Both the position numbers and the translations under genes were made by a program. Below the pieces are notes generated by a model. That model saw nothing but the letters and a program-made list of their open reading frames with translations, ran no database searches and was not told the DNA's origin. A stretch of DNA of 64,000 nt from Sideroxydans sp. CL21. GTDB lineage: Bacteria > Pseudomonadota > Gammaproteobacteria > Burkholderiales > Gallionellaceae. Shown here piece after piece: positions 44,571 to 51,686 of the stretch; the first letter of the stretch is position 1; every line of letters starts with the position of its first letter. The DNA is taken from NCBI RefSeq assembly GCF_902459525.1, contig NZ_LR699166.1, positions 1,252,501 through 1,316,500 on the forward strand, in the 5' to 3' direction.

Positions 44571-45014
44571 AAGGGGTGCGTTTTTCTCAACCACCTTTAG
44601 CACTGGTCGCGGATCTTTCAACCTGTATGCACCACGCGGAAATGACTGCGCACTAATTTCCAGCTTTCCGCCACAATCGTCCATCGCATACCATGTAACC
44701 GCATACAGGCTCGCCTTGCTGGGGCGTGAACCTTTCCGCGTTTCCACGATCAAGCCTGCCTCTATCAATTCGAGCTTTGCCGCATGTAGCGTGTGGGTAG
44801 ATTTCCACCCGCGCAACTTCATCATGCTAAAGGCCGCGCACAGGTCGCCGTTATTGTCGCCGCGATACTGCGCCACCAAATCAAACAGCAACATCCGTGC
44901 ATGAGCACTCACCCCCAGATAAGCCGCTCCATTCAGCACACACAACGGCAGCGTGATAAATGAGCCACCGTCGCGTTTGTCAGCCGCGTTCCTGTATCGA
45001 TTCTTTTTTGCCAT
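44541..45014 (-). CDS. Island protein, winged-helix-like, unknown function
   Basis: The 157-residue basic protein opens MAKKNRYRNAADKRDGGSFI. Residues about 35-110 (SAHARMLLFDLVAQYRG ... LRGWKSTHTLHAAKLELIEAGLIVETRKG) read like a winged helix. Similar proteins sit in the control modules of integrative elements. With iteron-like repeats at its 3' end it might be an initiator-like or regulatory DNA-binding protein; that is inference. It begins 4 bases after the stop of the small gene upstream. Confidence 0.65.
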   Translation of the reverse strand: MAKKNRYRNAADKRDGGSFITLPLCVLNGAAYLGVSAHARMLLFDLVAQYRGDNNGDLCAAFSMMKLRGWKSTHTLHAAKLELIEAGLIVETRKGSRPSKASLYAVTWYAMDDCGGKLEISAQSFPRGAYRLKDPRPVLKVVEKNAPLNALAASQAR

Positions 45015-45017
45015 CGC

Positions 45018-45161
45018 TTAGCCATCCGCAAGGCGTGAAAGGAACAGATACAAGCCCCATGCCTCGATCATTGAAAGCGCGGTGAGGTCAGCACCTATGC
45101 CAAGGTGTGAAAACCGTACAGCGAGGCATTGCAGGCGTTCCATCCAGTCCAGGTTATTCAT
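45018..45161 (-). CDS. Small island protein (47 residues)
   Basis: ATG 45161 has GAGG upstream and overlaps the stop of the preceding gene by 8 bases (ATGAATAA), a sign of coupling. The product MNNLDWMERLQCLAVRFSHL... is helical and of a type I associate with phage-like islands. Function unknown. A longer start at 45200 would overlap the neighbour further. Confidence 0.6.
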   Translation of the reverse strand: MNNLDWMERLQCLAVRFSHLGIGADLTALSMIEAWGLYLFLSRLADG

Positions 45162-45456
45162 CGGACACCTCGCTGGGTTGTAAAACGTAGAGCGCGACAC
45201 GATGCACTTTGCCGCAATCGGTCTGACGTCCTATCCAGACCGTTTCTATCCCGTTACCGCGTCGCCGTAACTCCAACACCCGCGCAGCCGGACAAAGAAT
45301 GTCCAGTTCATGCCGTGCTGTTACTGTATCAATCGGGGATTGTTTCAGGCGTTCCAGCAGTCTTTGCCGTTGTGCATGGGCGCTGTTAGAATCGCCGCGT
45401 GGTGTTTTTGAGGGCGTGCCGTTGCGAGGTGCGCCCTTGTTGTTTGTGGTGTCCAT
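45154..45456 (-). CDS. Small helix-turn-helix-like island protein
   Basis: The 100-residue protein has a polar N-terminus and then LLERLKQSPIDTVTARHELDILCPAARVLELRRRG (about residues 33-67), which resembles the helix-turn-helix domain (PF14090-like) common in phage and island genes. AAGGGGG precedes the ATG. It overlaps the small gene downstream. Confidence 0.7.
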   Translation of the reverse strand: MDTTNNKGAPRNGTPSKTPRGDSNSAHAQRQRLLERLKQSPIDTVTARHELDILCPAARVLELRRRGNGIETVWIGRQTDCGKVHRVALYVLQPSEVSDE

Positions 45457-45465
45457 GTCGCCCCC

Positions 45466-45675
45466 TTATTTTGCAGAAGTGCGGGTTGCTTCCCACGCCA
45501 GCAAATCCGTAAGTCTCCAGCAAGTTGTATTGCTACCAAGCTTCACAGGTTGAGGAAATCCTGTTGAGGGTGTCGCCGCCCATTTCCAGATCGTGCTCCC
45601 TGCTACACGGTAGCGGTTGCGCAGATCAGCTAGGCGCAGATAAGCGGGGGTGTCGGTAAGTGTTTTGGTTTGCAT
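45466..45675 (-). CDS. AlpA-like regulator / excisionase
   Basis: The 69-residue protein has an MerR/AlpA-type helix-turn-helix: YLRLADLRNRYRVAGSTIWKW, then GFPQPVKLGSNTTCWRLTDLLAWE. AlpA-type proteins control integrase expression and excision in P4-like elements. It is first in the row of island genes on the minus strand. Confidence 0.8.
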   Translation of the reverse strand: MQTKTLTDTPAYLRLADLRNRYRVAGSTIWKWAATPSTGFPQPVKLGSNTTCWRLTDLLAWEATRTSAK

Positions 45676-45780
45676 CGCATCGTTTCCGGTTCACCGTTAA
45701 GCAACGGCACGATGCGACTTTAGTTACACAGGCAGTAGATTTCGAGGGATGAAATAGGTGAATATCTATCACGGAATAAA

Positions 45781-46620
45781 TTATTCAGTTTTTCGTTCCA
45801 CTCTCGCGGCTTGCTCATCCAAAGCGGCAAGATACACATTTGACATTAATTTGTTTGCAAGTGGTCTCACCACCTTTCTAACGCGCTCGGAAACGTCAAT
45901 ATCAAATTCATCAGGGAATAGCAGGTTGCCCAAAGTTGCTTGAGATATGCTCGTATCTGTATAGTGGCAAAACAGATCAATATCAATGAGCGCGAGCACG
46001 CGGTATCGCCACCAGTCTTGCATGTCAGCATCAGTAACATCTTTTTTGGGGGCGCCCATTCCTCTTGCTTCACGTTTTTTTGCCAGCCAGTTTTTGAAGT
46101 CGCCTATCAATTGAGCGTCCGAAGTATTCAAGTCAACAAAAACTTCTTCGTAATAAGAGCTATCTGGAAACCTCTCATAAATTAAATCAATAAACGCCCT
46201 ATCTAGCAATGCTGGTATTTCAGGCACTTCTCCAGTTACATCGATGTGGTGATACCAGGCCTTTGCCGCTGAATCAACGTCCTGATAAGCCTCATTCTTC
46301 AATCTAAATTGGCCATCGTAAACGTCAACTACGGTTCTATCCCAAACTCTTGAAGAGCCTTTTGCTAAGAATCCACCAACATGTCCCCCTTCGTTGGGCG
46401 TTGGATTGCATAAGATCTTAACGAGTATTTCATTGAGACTATCATTGGGGCTCTTGCCAACACAGTGGCCACGATCCGCAACACCTTTCAACATATACCT
46501 GACACCCAAATGCCTCGTCCAATCGGGCACTCCCCAAGACTTAGTTCGGTCGTATTTGCCAATGTCAAACCATGACAAGTCGTCTGTTTTCAATCTAGCA
46601 ATGTGTTTAACTTCAGACAT
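45781..46620 (-). CDS. DUF6387-like protein
   Basis: The 279-residue protein begins MSEVKHIARLKTDDLSWFDI and resembles the DUF6387 proteins that lie next to integrases in islands. It is mostly helical, with acidic and aromatic residues spread evenly and no catalytic motif I can name. AT content is higher than in the flanking core genes, a sign of transfer. Its place beside the integrase is where phage-satellite defence cargo often sits, but no defence domain is recognisable. Confidence 0.7.
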   Translation of the reverse strand: MSEVKHIARLKTDDLSWFDIGKYDRTKSWGVPDWTRHLGVRYMLKGVADRGHCVGKSPNDSLNEILVKILCNPTPNEGGHVGGFLAKGSSRVWDRTVVDVYDGQFRLKNEAYQDVDSAAKAWYHHIDVTGEVPEIPALLDRAFIDLIYERFPDSSYYEEVFVDLNTSDAQLIGDFKNWLAKKREARGMGAPKKDVTDADMQDWWRYRVLALIDIDLFCHYTDTSISQATLGNLLFPDEFDIDVSERVRKVVRPLANKLMSNVYLAALDEQAARVERKTE

Positions 46621-46712
46621 GCCGCGCCCCTTTCACGTCCCTCAATAGAACCTACGCCAGCGGATAAGGGTGTCCGTTTTCGCCCCGTCGGGCTAGGCGT
46701 GGATAACTCGAA

Positions 46713-47924
46713 TTATGCTCGAAGCGTTAGCACTTCTGCACCTTGCTTAATCTTGTCCAGATAATCCGCCCATTGCTGCATCATGGCGCGGCGTTCTGCA
46801 AGGTGTGCTGTACGGTTGTATGCGCGCCCATTGGGGTCGCGTACGGCATGGGCAAGTTGATGTTCTATGAAGTCGGGGCGCACCTGTAAAACTTCATCCA
46901 AGATGGTACGCGCCATGGCACGAAAGCCGTGACCACTCATTTCATCTTTGGCAAATCCCATGCGGCGCAGTGCGGCCAATACTGCATTGTCACTCATTGG
47001 CCTGCCATTCGTTCGCGCCCCTGGAAACACATAACGTCCATCGCCTGTTAATGCGTGCAGTTCGCGAAGAATTTCTATTGCTTGGGTGGATAGGGGAACA
47101 AGGTGTGGTTCGCGCATCTTCATACGAGCTGCGGGAATGTTCCACTCGGCCTTATCTAAGTCAAACTCTGCCCATTCGGCTTTACGTAGTTCCCCAGGGC
47201 GTACAAAGAATAGGGGGGCGAGGCGGAGAGCGCACTTGGTAACGAACGCGCCTTTATAACCATCCATGGCGCGCAGAAGGTCGGCGATTGCCATAGGATC
47301 GGTAATGGCGGCATGGTGTTCTTGTTTTACTGGGGGTAGGGCACCCTTGAGGTCTGGAGAAGGGTCGCGATCGGCGCGTCCCGTTGCTATGGCATAACGG
47401 AAAACCTGCCCGCAATTTTGGAGCGCACGATGTGAAGTCTCGACTGCTCCGCGTTCTTCAATCCTGCGGAGAGTGGCAAGCAACTCTGGCGCTTTGATTT
47501 CAGCTATTGGCTTTCCGCCAATCCAAGGGAATATGTCGCGTTCAAGCCGTTTGATGATTCTATCGGCATGGTTGGCTGTCCAGGTATTGGATTGTTTTGC
47601 GATCCATTCGCGTGCAACGATTTCAAAGCTATTAGCTGCGCGTTCGGATTTTGCTGCCTTGGTGGCTTTGCGGTGTTCGCTGGGATCAATATCGTTTGCG
47701 AGTTGCTTGCGGGCTTCATCGCGCCTGGATCGAGCGTCGGATAGGGTTACGTCTGGATATACGCCCAAGGCGAACCGCTTTTCCTTTCCGCCAAAACGAT
47801 ATTTGAGCCTCCAATACTTTGAGCCGTTCGGCATCACCTCCAGATACATTCCGCCGCCGTCTGCCATTTTGTAGGGTTTGGCTTCTGGTTTGGCTTTCTT
47901 TACCGCCGGGTCTGATAGCTTCAT
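46713..47924 (-). CDS. int: Tyrosine recombinase/integrase, P4 type
   Basis: The 403-residue integrase has the DUF4102-like N-terminal arm-binding domain (MKLSDPAVKKAKPEAKPYKM ... RFALGVYPDVTLSDAR), a core-binding SAM-like domain (about residues 100-185) and the catalytic domain with Arg in FVRPGELRKAEW, HxxR in HGFRAMARTIL, His in LAHAV and Tyr in RAYNRTAHLAERRAMMQQW(ADYLD). All catalytic residues are present, so it may be active. It points away from ssrA and lies 178 bases from its 3' end, the standard arrangement for islands at this site. Confidence 0.95.
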   Translation of the reverse strand: MKLSDPAVKKAKPEAKPYKMADGGGMYLEVMPNGSKYWRLKYRFGGKEKRFALGVYPDVTLSDARSRRDEARKQLANDIDPSEHRKATKAAKSERAANSFEIVAREWIAKQSNTWTANHADRIIKRLERDIFPWIGGKPIAEIKAPELLATLRRIEERGAVETSHRALQNCGQVFRYAIATGRADRDPSPDLKGALPPVKQEHHAAITDPMAIADLLRAMDGYKGAFVTKCALRLAPLFFVRPGELRKAEWAEFDLDKAEWNIPAARMKMREPHLVPLSTQAIEILRELHALTGDGRYVFPGARTNGRPMSDNAVLAALRRMGFAKDEMSGHGFRAMARTILDEVLQVRPDFIEHQLAHAVRDPNGRAYNRTAHLAERRAMMQQWADYLDKIKQGAEVLTLRA

Positions 47925-47937
47925 GGCCGTACCTCAC

Positions 47938-47988
47938 TGGGGGCATCAAAATCGTAAAGGGGGCATAACGCTCAGAATTGTGCCCCCA
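47938..47988. repeat. Right integrase arm-type repeats
   Basis: TGGGGGCA at 47938-47945, AGGGGGCA at 47958-47965 (one mismatch) and TGCCCCCA at 47981-47988, the last within a 13-base match to the left end. Confidence 0.55.
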
Positions 47989-48029
47989 ATCCTCTCCCAA
48001 TTGCAATAGATGGCAATGTACGGCTTAAA

Positions 48030-48068
48030 ACAAAAAACCCGCCAATCGTTAGGATTGAAGCGGGTTTC
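48030..48068 (-). terminator. Terminator downstream of ssrA at the integrase end
   Basis: On the minus strand AAACCCGC / GCGGGTTT enclose a further ATC/GAT pairing and are followed by a T-rich run. It would end the tmRNA transcript on the island side of the insertion. Confidence 0.75.
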
Positions 48069-48101
48069 GTGTATGTCGTTAGACAGGGTGATACAGTGAA
48101 A

Positions 48102-48471
48102 TGGTGGAGGCGGCGGGAATTGAACCCGCGTCCGCAAGTCCTCTACAGGCAGTTCTACATACTTAGTCTGGTTGTTTAATTTTATCCGGCAGACGCCAAC
48201 CGACAGGCTGCTACAGGACGAGTCACCTTAATTTTAGCTTCGTACAAAGTAACCCTGTACGACACGATTCTGTGTAAATGACCTCACTCATCGCGGTATT
48301 GCTACCTTGAGCCCCTCCACAGACAGCGGGGTGTGAGGTCTAACCGGTTAAGCGGCTAGAGCGTACTTTTCGTCGTTTGCGACTATTGGTTTTCCAGCTG
48401 ATTTACGAGGTTGCGGGTCCTCGGTATGCCCTACGCTGCTTTGTAACCCACGTCGAAGCCAGGTCGCCCCC
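48102..48471 (-). ncRNA. ssrA: tmRNA
   Basis: Transfer-messenger RNA rescues stalled ribosomes and tags the nascent protein. The minus strand has the 5' end GGGGGCGACCTGG..., the tag ORF ANDEKYALAA followed by a stop (about 48361-48393), pseudoknot-rich middle, and the tRNA-like 3' end with GGTTCAATTCCCGCCGCCTCCACCA at 48102-48127. The 3' end, including the encoded CCA, is intact although the island sits right beside it. Length about 370 nt fits one-piece tmRNA. Confidence 0.96.
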
Positions 48472-48509
48472 GGTTCGTTGTGCTACTAACAGTGGGCATT
48501 ATAGCAGTA

Positions 48510-49889
48510 TTACTTCGGCTTGTTCTGCAGCAGGGAGCGGGAGAAGTGGCGGTCAGCCTTGGTGGCATGCGAAGAGAACCAGTCGAGCAGTAGCAGTTCG
48601 GTACGGAAGGCGAGGTAGCGCGGGTCTTCCTTGCCGATTCTGGCTTTCTTTTCCAGTTCGGAAAAATTTTCGATGAAGCGCTTGTGCTCCTGGGCATGGC
48701 CATCGGCGAAGGGGTAATTGCGCTCCCGCATCATTTTTTCTTCTATGGGGAAGAGTTGTTGGGTGTGCTGCGCGAGGAAGGGGAAAATGTCGGCAAACTT
48801 GCCGCAGTCGTTTTGATCGATTTGTGCGGAGAGTGTGTTGATGTGTTCCATCAAAACATGATGTGCCGCGTCGACTTCCGGCAAGCCGGTATGTTGGTCT
48901 TCTTTCCATGCCAGCCCGGTCTGCAGTTCTCCGGTTCCCAAATGCTGTCCGGTGGCCTGAAATTCGTAGCAGCGCTCCAGGTAGAAGAGGGCAGGAAAGT
49001 CCTCTGGGGAAATATCGATGCACTGCCTGAGCAGCGGGATGGCTTTCTCGGTGTCTTTCAGGTGGTAATAGGCGACCGCCTTTTCGAATATCTCCAGGGT
49101 TTCCCGTTTACTGTTACGCAGTTCTTCGGGGTTGTTGTCGAAGACTTCATAAATGGAAAGCGGCTGTGATTTGCCTTTGACGCGAATGCGGTCCAGGAAT
49201 CGGATGTCGAATTTTTTTGGGTCGGCCAGGTCGTACAAAGTGTTCTGGCTGATGATGAGGGGCGCATGGTAGGTCTTGGTGGCTTCTTCGATGCGCGAGG
49301 TCAGGTTCACGGCATCGCCGATCACGGTGCTGTCCATGCGGTTGATGCCGCCCACCGTGCCGATCATCACCACGCCCGTGTTCAGGCCGATGCCGACGTT
49401 GATCGGCTCGTAGCCCGCACGTATGCGTCCGGCATTGTAATAATCCAGCCGTTCCTGCATGGCGATGGCACCGCTGACTGCATCATCCGCGCCTTTTTCG
49501 AACAGGGCCATGATGGTGTCGCCGATGTATTTGTCGATGATGCCGTGATGGCGGCTGATGACGGGTTCCATCTGGCCGAGATACGAATTGATGAACTCGA
49601 AGTTTTCCGTCGGGGTCATGGATTCCGATAGCGGAGTGAAATCGCGGATGTCCGAGAACAGAATGGTCATTTTGCGTTCGACCTGGTCGCCCAGCTTTAC
49701 ATCCACGATGCTTTTGGCTTCGAGCAGGTGGAGCAATTGATGCGGGATCAGCCGACTATACGCCGCCTCGGTCTGTTGCAGCAGAGTCAACGCCTGTTGA
49801 TGGGCGATGATGACTTTGTGCAATATCTCCTGGATATTGTCTTGTGTTGGATTGGTGGATGTGTCATCTCCCCCGGCTTTCTTGTTCAT
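48510..49889 (-). CDS. Class III nucleotide cyclase fused to a hemerythrin-like domain
   Basis: The 459-residue protein has a short helical N-terminus, a class III cyclase domain (about residues 70-255) with metal-binding Asp in TILFSDIRDFT and DKYIGDTIMALF and the Asn/Arg pair in GDAVNLTSRIEEA, a linker with TPR-like sequence, and a C-terminal bacteriohemerythrin domain (about 330-455). In the latter, His in DAAHH, HAQEH and HATKAD are kept, but the His of the usual HFxxEE motif is Leu (QLFPIEEKMM). ATG 49889 has AGGAG upstream. It probably makes cAMP or cGMP in response to oxygen, redox or iron state; this is inference. Confidence 0.9.
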   Translation of the reverse strand: MNKKAGGDDTSTNPTQDNIQEILHKVIIAHQQALTLLQQTEAAYSRLIPHQLLHLLEAKSIVDVKLGDQVERKMTILFSDIRDFTPLSESMTPTENFEFINSYLGQMEPVISRHHGIIDKYIGDTIMALFEKGADDAVSGAIAMQERLDYYNAGRIRAGYEPINVGIGLNTGVVMIGTVGGINRMDSTVIGDAVNLTSRIEEATKTYHAPLIISQNTLYDLADPKKFDIRFLDRIRVKGKSQPLSIYEVFDNNPEELRNSKRETLEIFEKAVAYYHLKDTEKAIPLLRQCIDISPEDFPALFYLERCYEFQATGQHLGTGELQTGLAWKEDQHTGLPEVDAAHHVLMEHINTLSAQIDQNDCGKFADIFPFLAQHTQQLFPIEEKMMRERNYPFADGHAQEHKRFIENFSELEKKARIGKEDPRYLAFRTELLLLDWFSSHATKADRHFSRSLLQNKPK

Positions 49890-49935
49890 GCTCTCCTGCC
49901 CGGATTTCTTGTTATGTAGGGCATCATACCGCCGT

Positions 49936-50589
49936 TCAGTTCTGGATGTAACGCAGCAGGGCAAAGGGTGTTAGTACGCTGCCGGAGGCAGGCCAGGCGG
50001 TTAGATCCGCAACCGGATCGATATAGCCGTATGCCGCGATGATGCCAGTCATGCCTGCGGCCTGTGCTGCTTCCATGTCGCGCAGATCGTCGCCCAGATA
50101 GAGGCAGTTTTCCGGGATGACCCCCATCAGATCTGCCGCGTGCAGCAACGGCATCGGATGCGGTTTGGCGCGTGCGCAGGTATCGCCACTAACCAGACAG
50201 GCTGCGCGTTTGGCATAGCCGAGTTTTTCCATCAGCGGAACGGTATAGCGGTGCGGCTTGTTGGTGACGATGCCCCAGGGCAGATCGTGCCGCTCCAGTT
50301 CGGCAATCAGCGCTCCCATGCCGGGGAACAGGACAGTGTTGTCGCAGATGTGACTTTCATAATGCTGCAGGAATGCATCGCGCAACGCTTCGTAATTGGG
50401 CGCGTCCGGCTCGACGTTCATTCCCAGTTTGAGCAGTCCGCGCGAGCCATGAGAAGCCTGCAGACGGAGAATCTCGATGGGTAAAGGTGGCAGGTCGTGC
50501 AACTCACGCACATGGTTAAGTGCCGCACCCAAGTCGGGGGCGGAATCAGCGAAGGTGCCGTCGAGATCGAAGAGAACTGCCTGAATCAC
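49936..50589 (-). CDS. gph: Phosphoglycolate phosphatase-type HAD hydrolase
   Basis: The 217-residue HAD-superfamily enzyme has the nucleophile motif FDLDGTFADS, motif II in IVTNKPHRYT, the motif III Lys in RAKPHPMP and motif IV LGDDLRDMEAA. Next to ubiG it matches the betaproteobacterial Gph that removes 2-phosphoglycolate. It starts with GTG one base after the ubiG stop codon, so translation is coupled. Confidence 0.9.
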   Translation of the reverse strand: MIQAVLFDLDGTFADSAPDLGAALNHVRELHDLPPLPIEILRLQASHGSRGLLKLGMNVEPDAPNYEALRDAFLQHYESHICDNTVLFPGMGALIAELERHDLPWGIVTNKPHRYTVPLMEKLGYAKRAACLVSGDTCARAKPHPMPLLHAADLMGVIPENCLYLGDDLRDMEAAQAAGMTGIIAAYGYIDPVADLTAWPASGSVLTPFALLRYIQN

Positions 50590-50590
50590 G

Positions 50591-51286
50591 TTAGTCTTTG
50601 CGGCAAGCGGCCATGTAATTGACGCTGGTATCGTGCCCGAGGGAGTAGCTCTTGTTCAGCGGGTTATAGCTCATGCCTGTGATATCCGAAACAGTCAGCC
50701 CCGCATCGCGGCACCATTGCGCGAGCTCGGAAGGTTTGATGAATTTGGCGAAGTCGTGCGTTCCGCGCGGCAGCAGATTGAGTACATATTCCGCGCCGAG
50801 GATTGCGAACAGGTACGACTTCGGGTTGCGGTTCAGCGTGGAGAAGAACACATGTCCGCCCGGCTTCGCCAGTTGGGCGCAGGCTGCGACCACGGCGGCG
50901 GGATCGGGTACATGTTCCAGCATCTCCATGCAGGTCACCACGTCGTAATGGGCGGGGCGCTCGGCAGCCAGCTCTTCCACTGCCACCTTGCGGTATTCCA
51001 CCTGCATGCCGCTTTCCAGCAAGTGCAGTTTGGCGACTTGCAACGACTTGTCTGCAAGGTCGATGCCCGTCACCTTGGCGCCGGACGCTGCCAGGCTCTC
51101 CGTCAAAATGCCGCCGCCGCAGCCCACATCCAGCACCGTCTTGCCGGAAAGAGACGCGATGCGGTCGATGTACCCAAGGCGCAAAGGGTTAATCTCGTGC
51201 AGAGGCTTGAATTCGCTGTTCTTGTCCCACCACTTGTGGGCGAGTTGCGAGAATTTTTCCAGTTCGATAGGGTCGGCGTTGGACAT
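50591..51286 (-). CDS. ubiG: Ubiquinone biosynthesis O-methyltransferase
   Basis: UbiG does both O-methylations of ubiquinone synthesis using S-adenosylmethionine. The 231-residue product has [25 protein letters not shown] at the front (positions near 51180-51260), the SAM-binding [13 protein letters not shown], and [14 protein letters not shown] 51286 ([12 protein letters not shown]) fits the family start; the ORF upstream to 51505 reads repeat sequence and is not coding. It is first in the ubiG-gph-cyclase run. Confidence 0.96.
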   Translation of the reverse strand: MSNADPIELEKFSQLAHKWWDKNSEFKPLHEINPLRLGYIDRIASLSGKTVLDVGCGGGILTESLAASGAKVTGIDLADKSLQVAKLHLLESGMQVEYRKVAVEELAAERPAHYDVVTCMEMLEHVPDPAAVVAACAQLAKPGGHVFFSTLNRNPKSYLFAILGAEYVLNLLPRGTHDFAKFIKPSELAQWCRDAGLTVSDITGMSYNPLNKSYSLGHDTSVNYMAACRKD

Positions 51287-51449
51287 GGCGTGGGCTCTTG
51301 TTGACAGGTAAGCGACTTTAACAAAACTACCGGCTAATAGCCAAACTAAGAAGGTGGGCTGGCCGGTAGTCGGCGCGGGAGGGGGGCGCGACTGAGCGAA
51401 TGGATCGCTGCGTAGCAGCGGGGAACCCATCGGCCTACTCCTTGCGGGT

Positions 51450-51626
51450 GCGTTACTGCGTAAGCAGCCGATTGCGGGAGCGACTGCCTGCAGCCCCTCC
51501 CGCACCGTCGGCTCCGCCGCACCGTGTCAGGGGGCGGTCGCGACGCGTTACTGCGTAGCAGCCGATTGCGGGAGCGACCGCGTGCAGCCCCTCCCGCACC
51601 GTCGGCTCCGCCGCACCGTGTCAGGG
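51450..51626. repeat. Tandem direct repeat, two copies of about 82 bp
   Basis: Copy one is 51450-51532 and copy two 51545-51626, period about 95 bases, with only a few differences in the shared part. Each contains CTGCGTA(A)GCAG, GATTGCGGGAGCGAC and CCCGCACCGTCGGCTCCGCC. A third partial copy of the CTGCGTAGCAG piece is at about 51409-51420. They lie just upstream of the gyrA -10 box. Confidence 0.85.
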
Positions 51627-51630
51627 CTGC

Positions 51631-51641
51631 TGTGGTAGAAT
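51631..51641 (+). promoter_or_regulatory. gyrA extended -10 promoter
   Basis: TGTGGTAGAAT contains TGG-TAGAAT, an extended -10 element. No good -35 box is seen 17 bases upstream, where repeat sequence lies. The start codon is 46 bases downstream of the -10 box. Confidence 0.5.
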
Positions 51642-51686
51642 GCGAACTTCGTTTTTTGCCCCTACGTCTCAATAATTAGGTCGCTC

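Larger units (their letters stand above)
42586..48115. mobile_element. Genomic island inserted in the 3' end of ssrA (about 5.5 kb)
   Basis: A P4-type integrase lies next to the 3' end of the tmRNA gene. GGCGGCG at 48109-48115 in ssrA recurs at 42586-42592. AATTGTGCCCCCA is repeated at 42663-42675 and 47976-47988, and TGCCCCCA-type repeats (two left, three right counting the inverted ones) look like integrase arm sites at both ends. Between them lie an AlpA-like regulator and small phage-type genes, and no essential genes. The left end is less certain because the shared core is only 7 bases. Confidence 0.62.
51287..51686. other. 400-bp divergent region between ubiG and gyrA
   Basis: It holds a GC-rich tandem repeat (51450-51626), several copies of the palindrome-like CTGCGTAGCAG, and the gyrA promoter. 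No protein or RNA gene is seen. Confidence 0.6.

Noticed and set aside
43540-48100. CRISPR array in the island repeats
   Set aside because: The repeats are short (12 bases), degenerate and without spacers of regular length.
48102-48471. A tRNA gene as the integration target
   Set aside because: The tRNA-like 3' end belongs to the tmRNA: the ANDEKYALAA tag frame and the 370-nt length show this.
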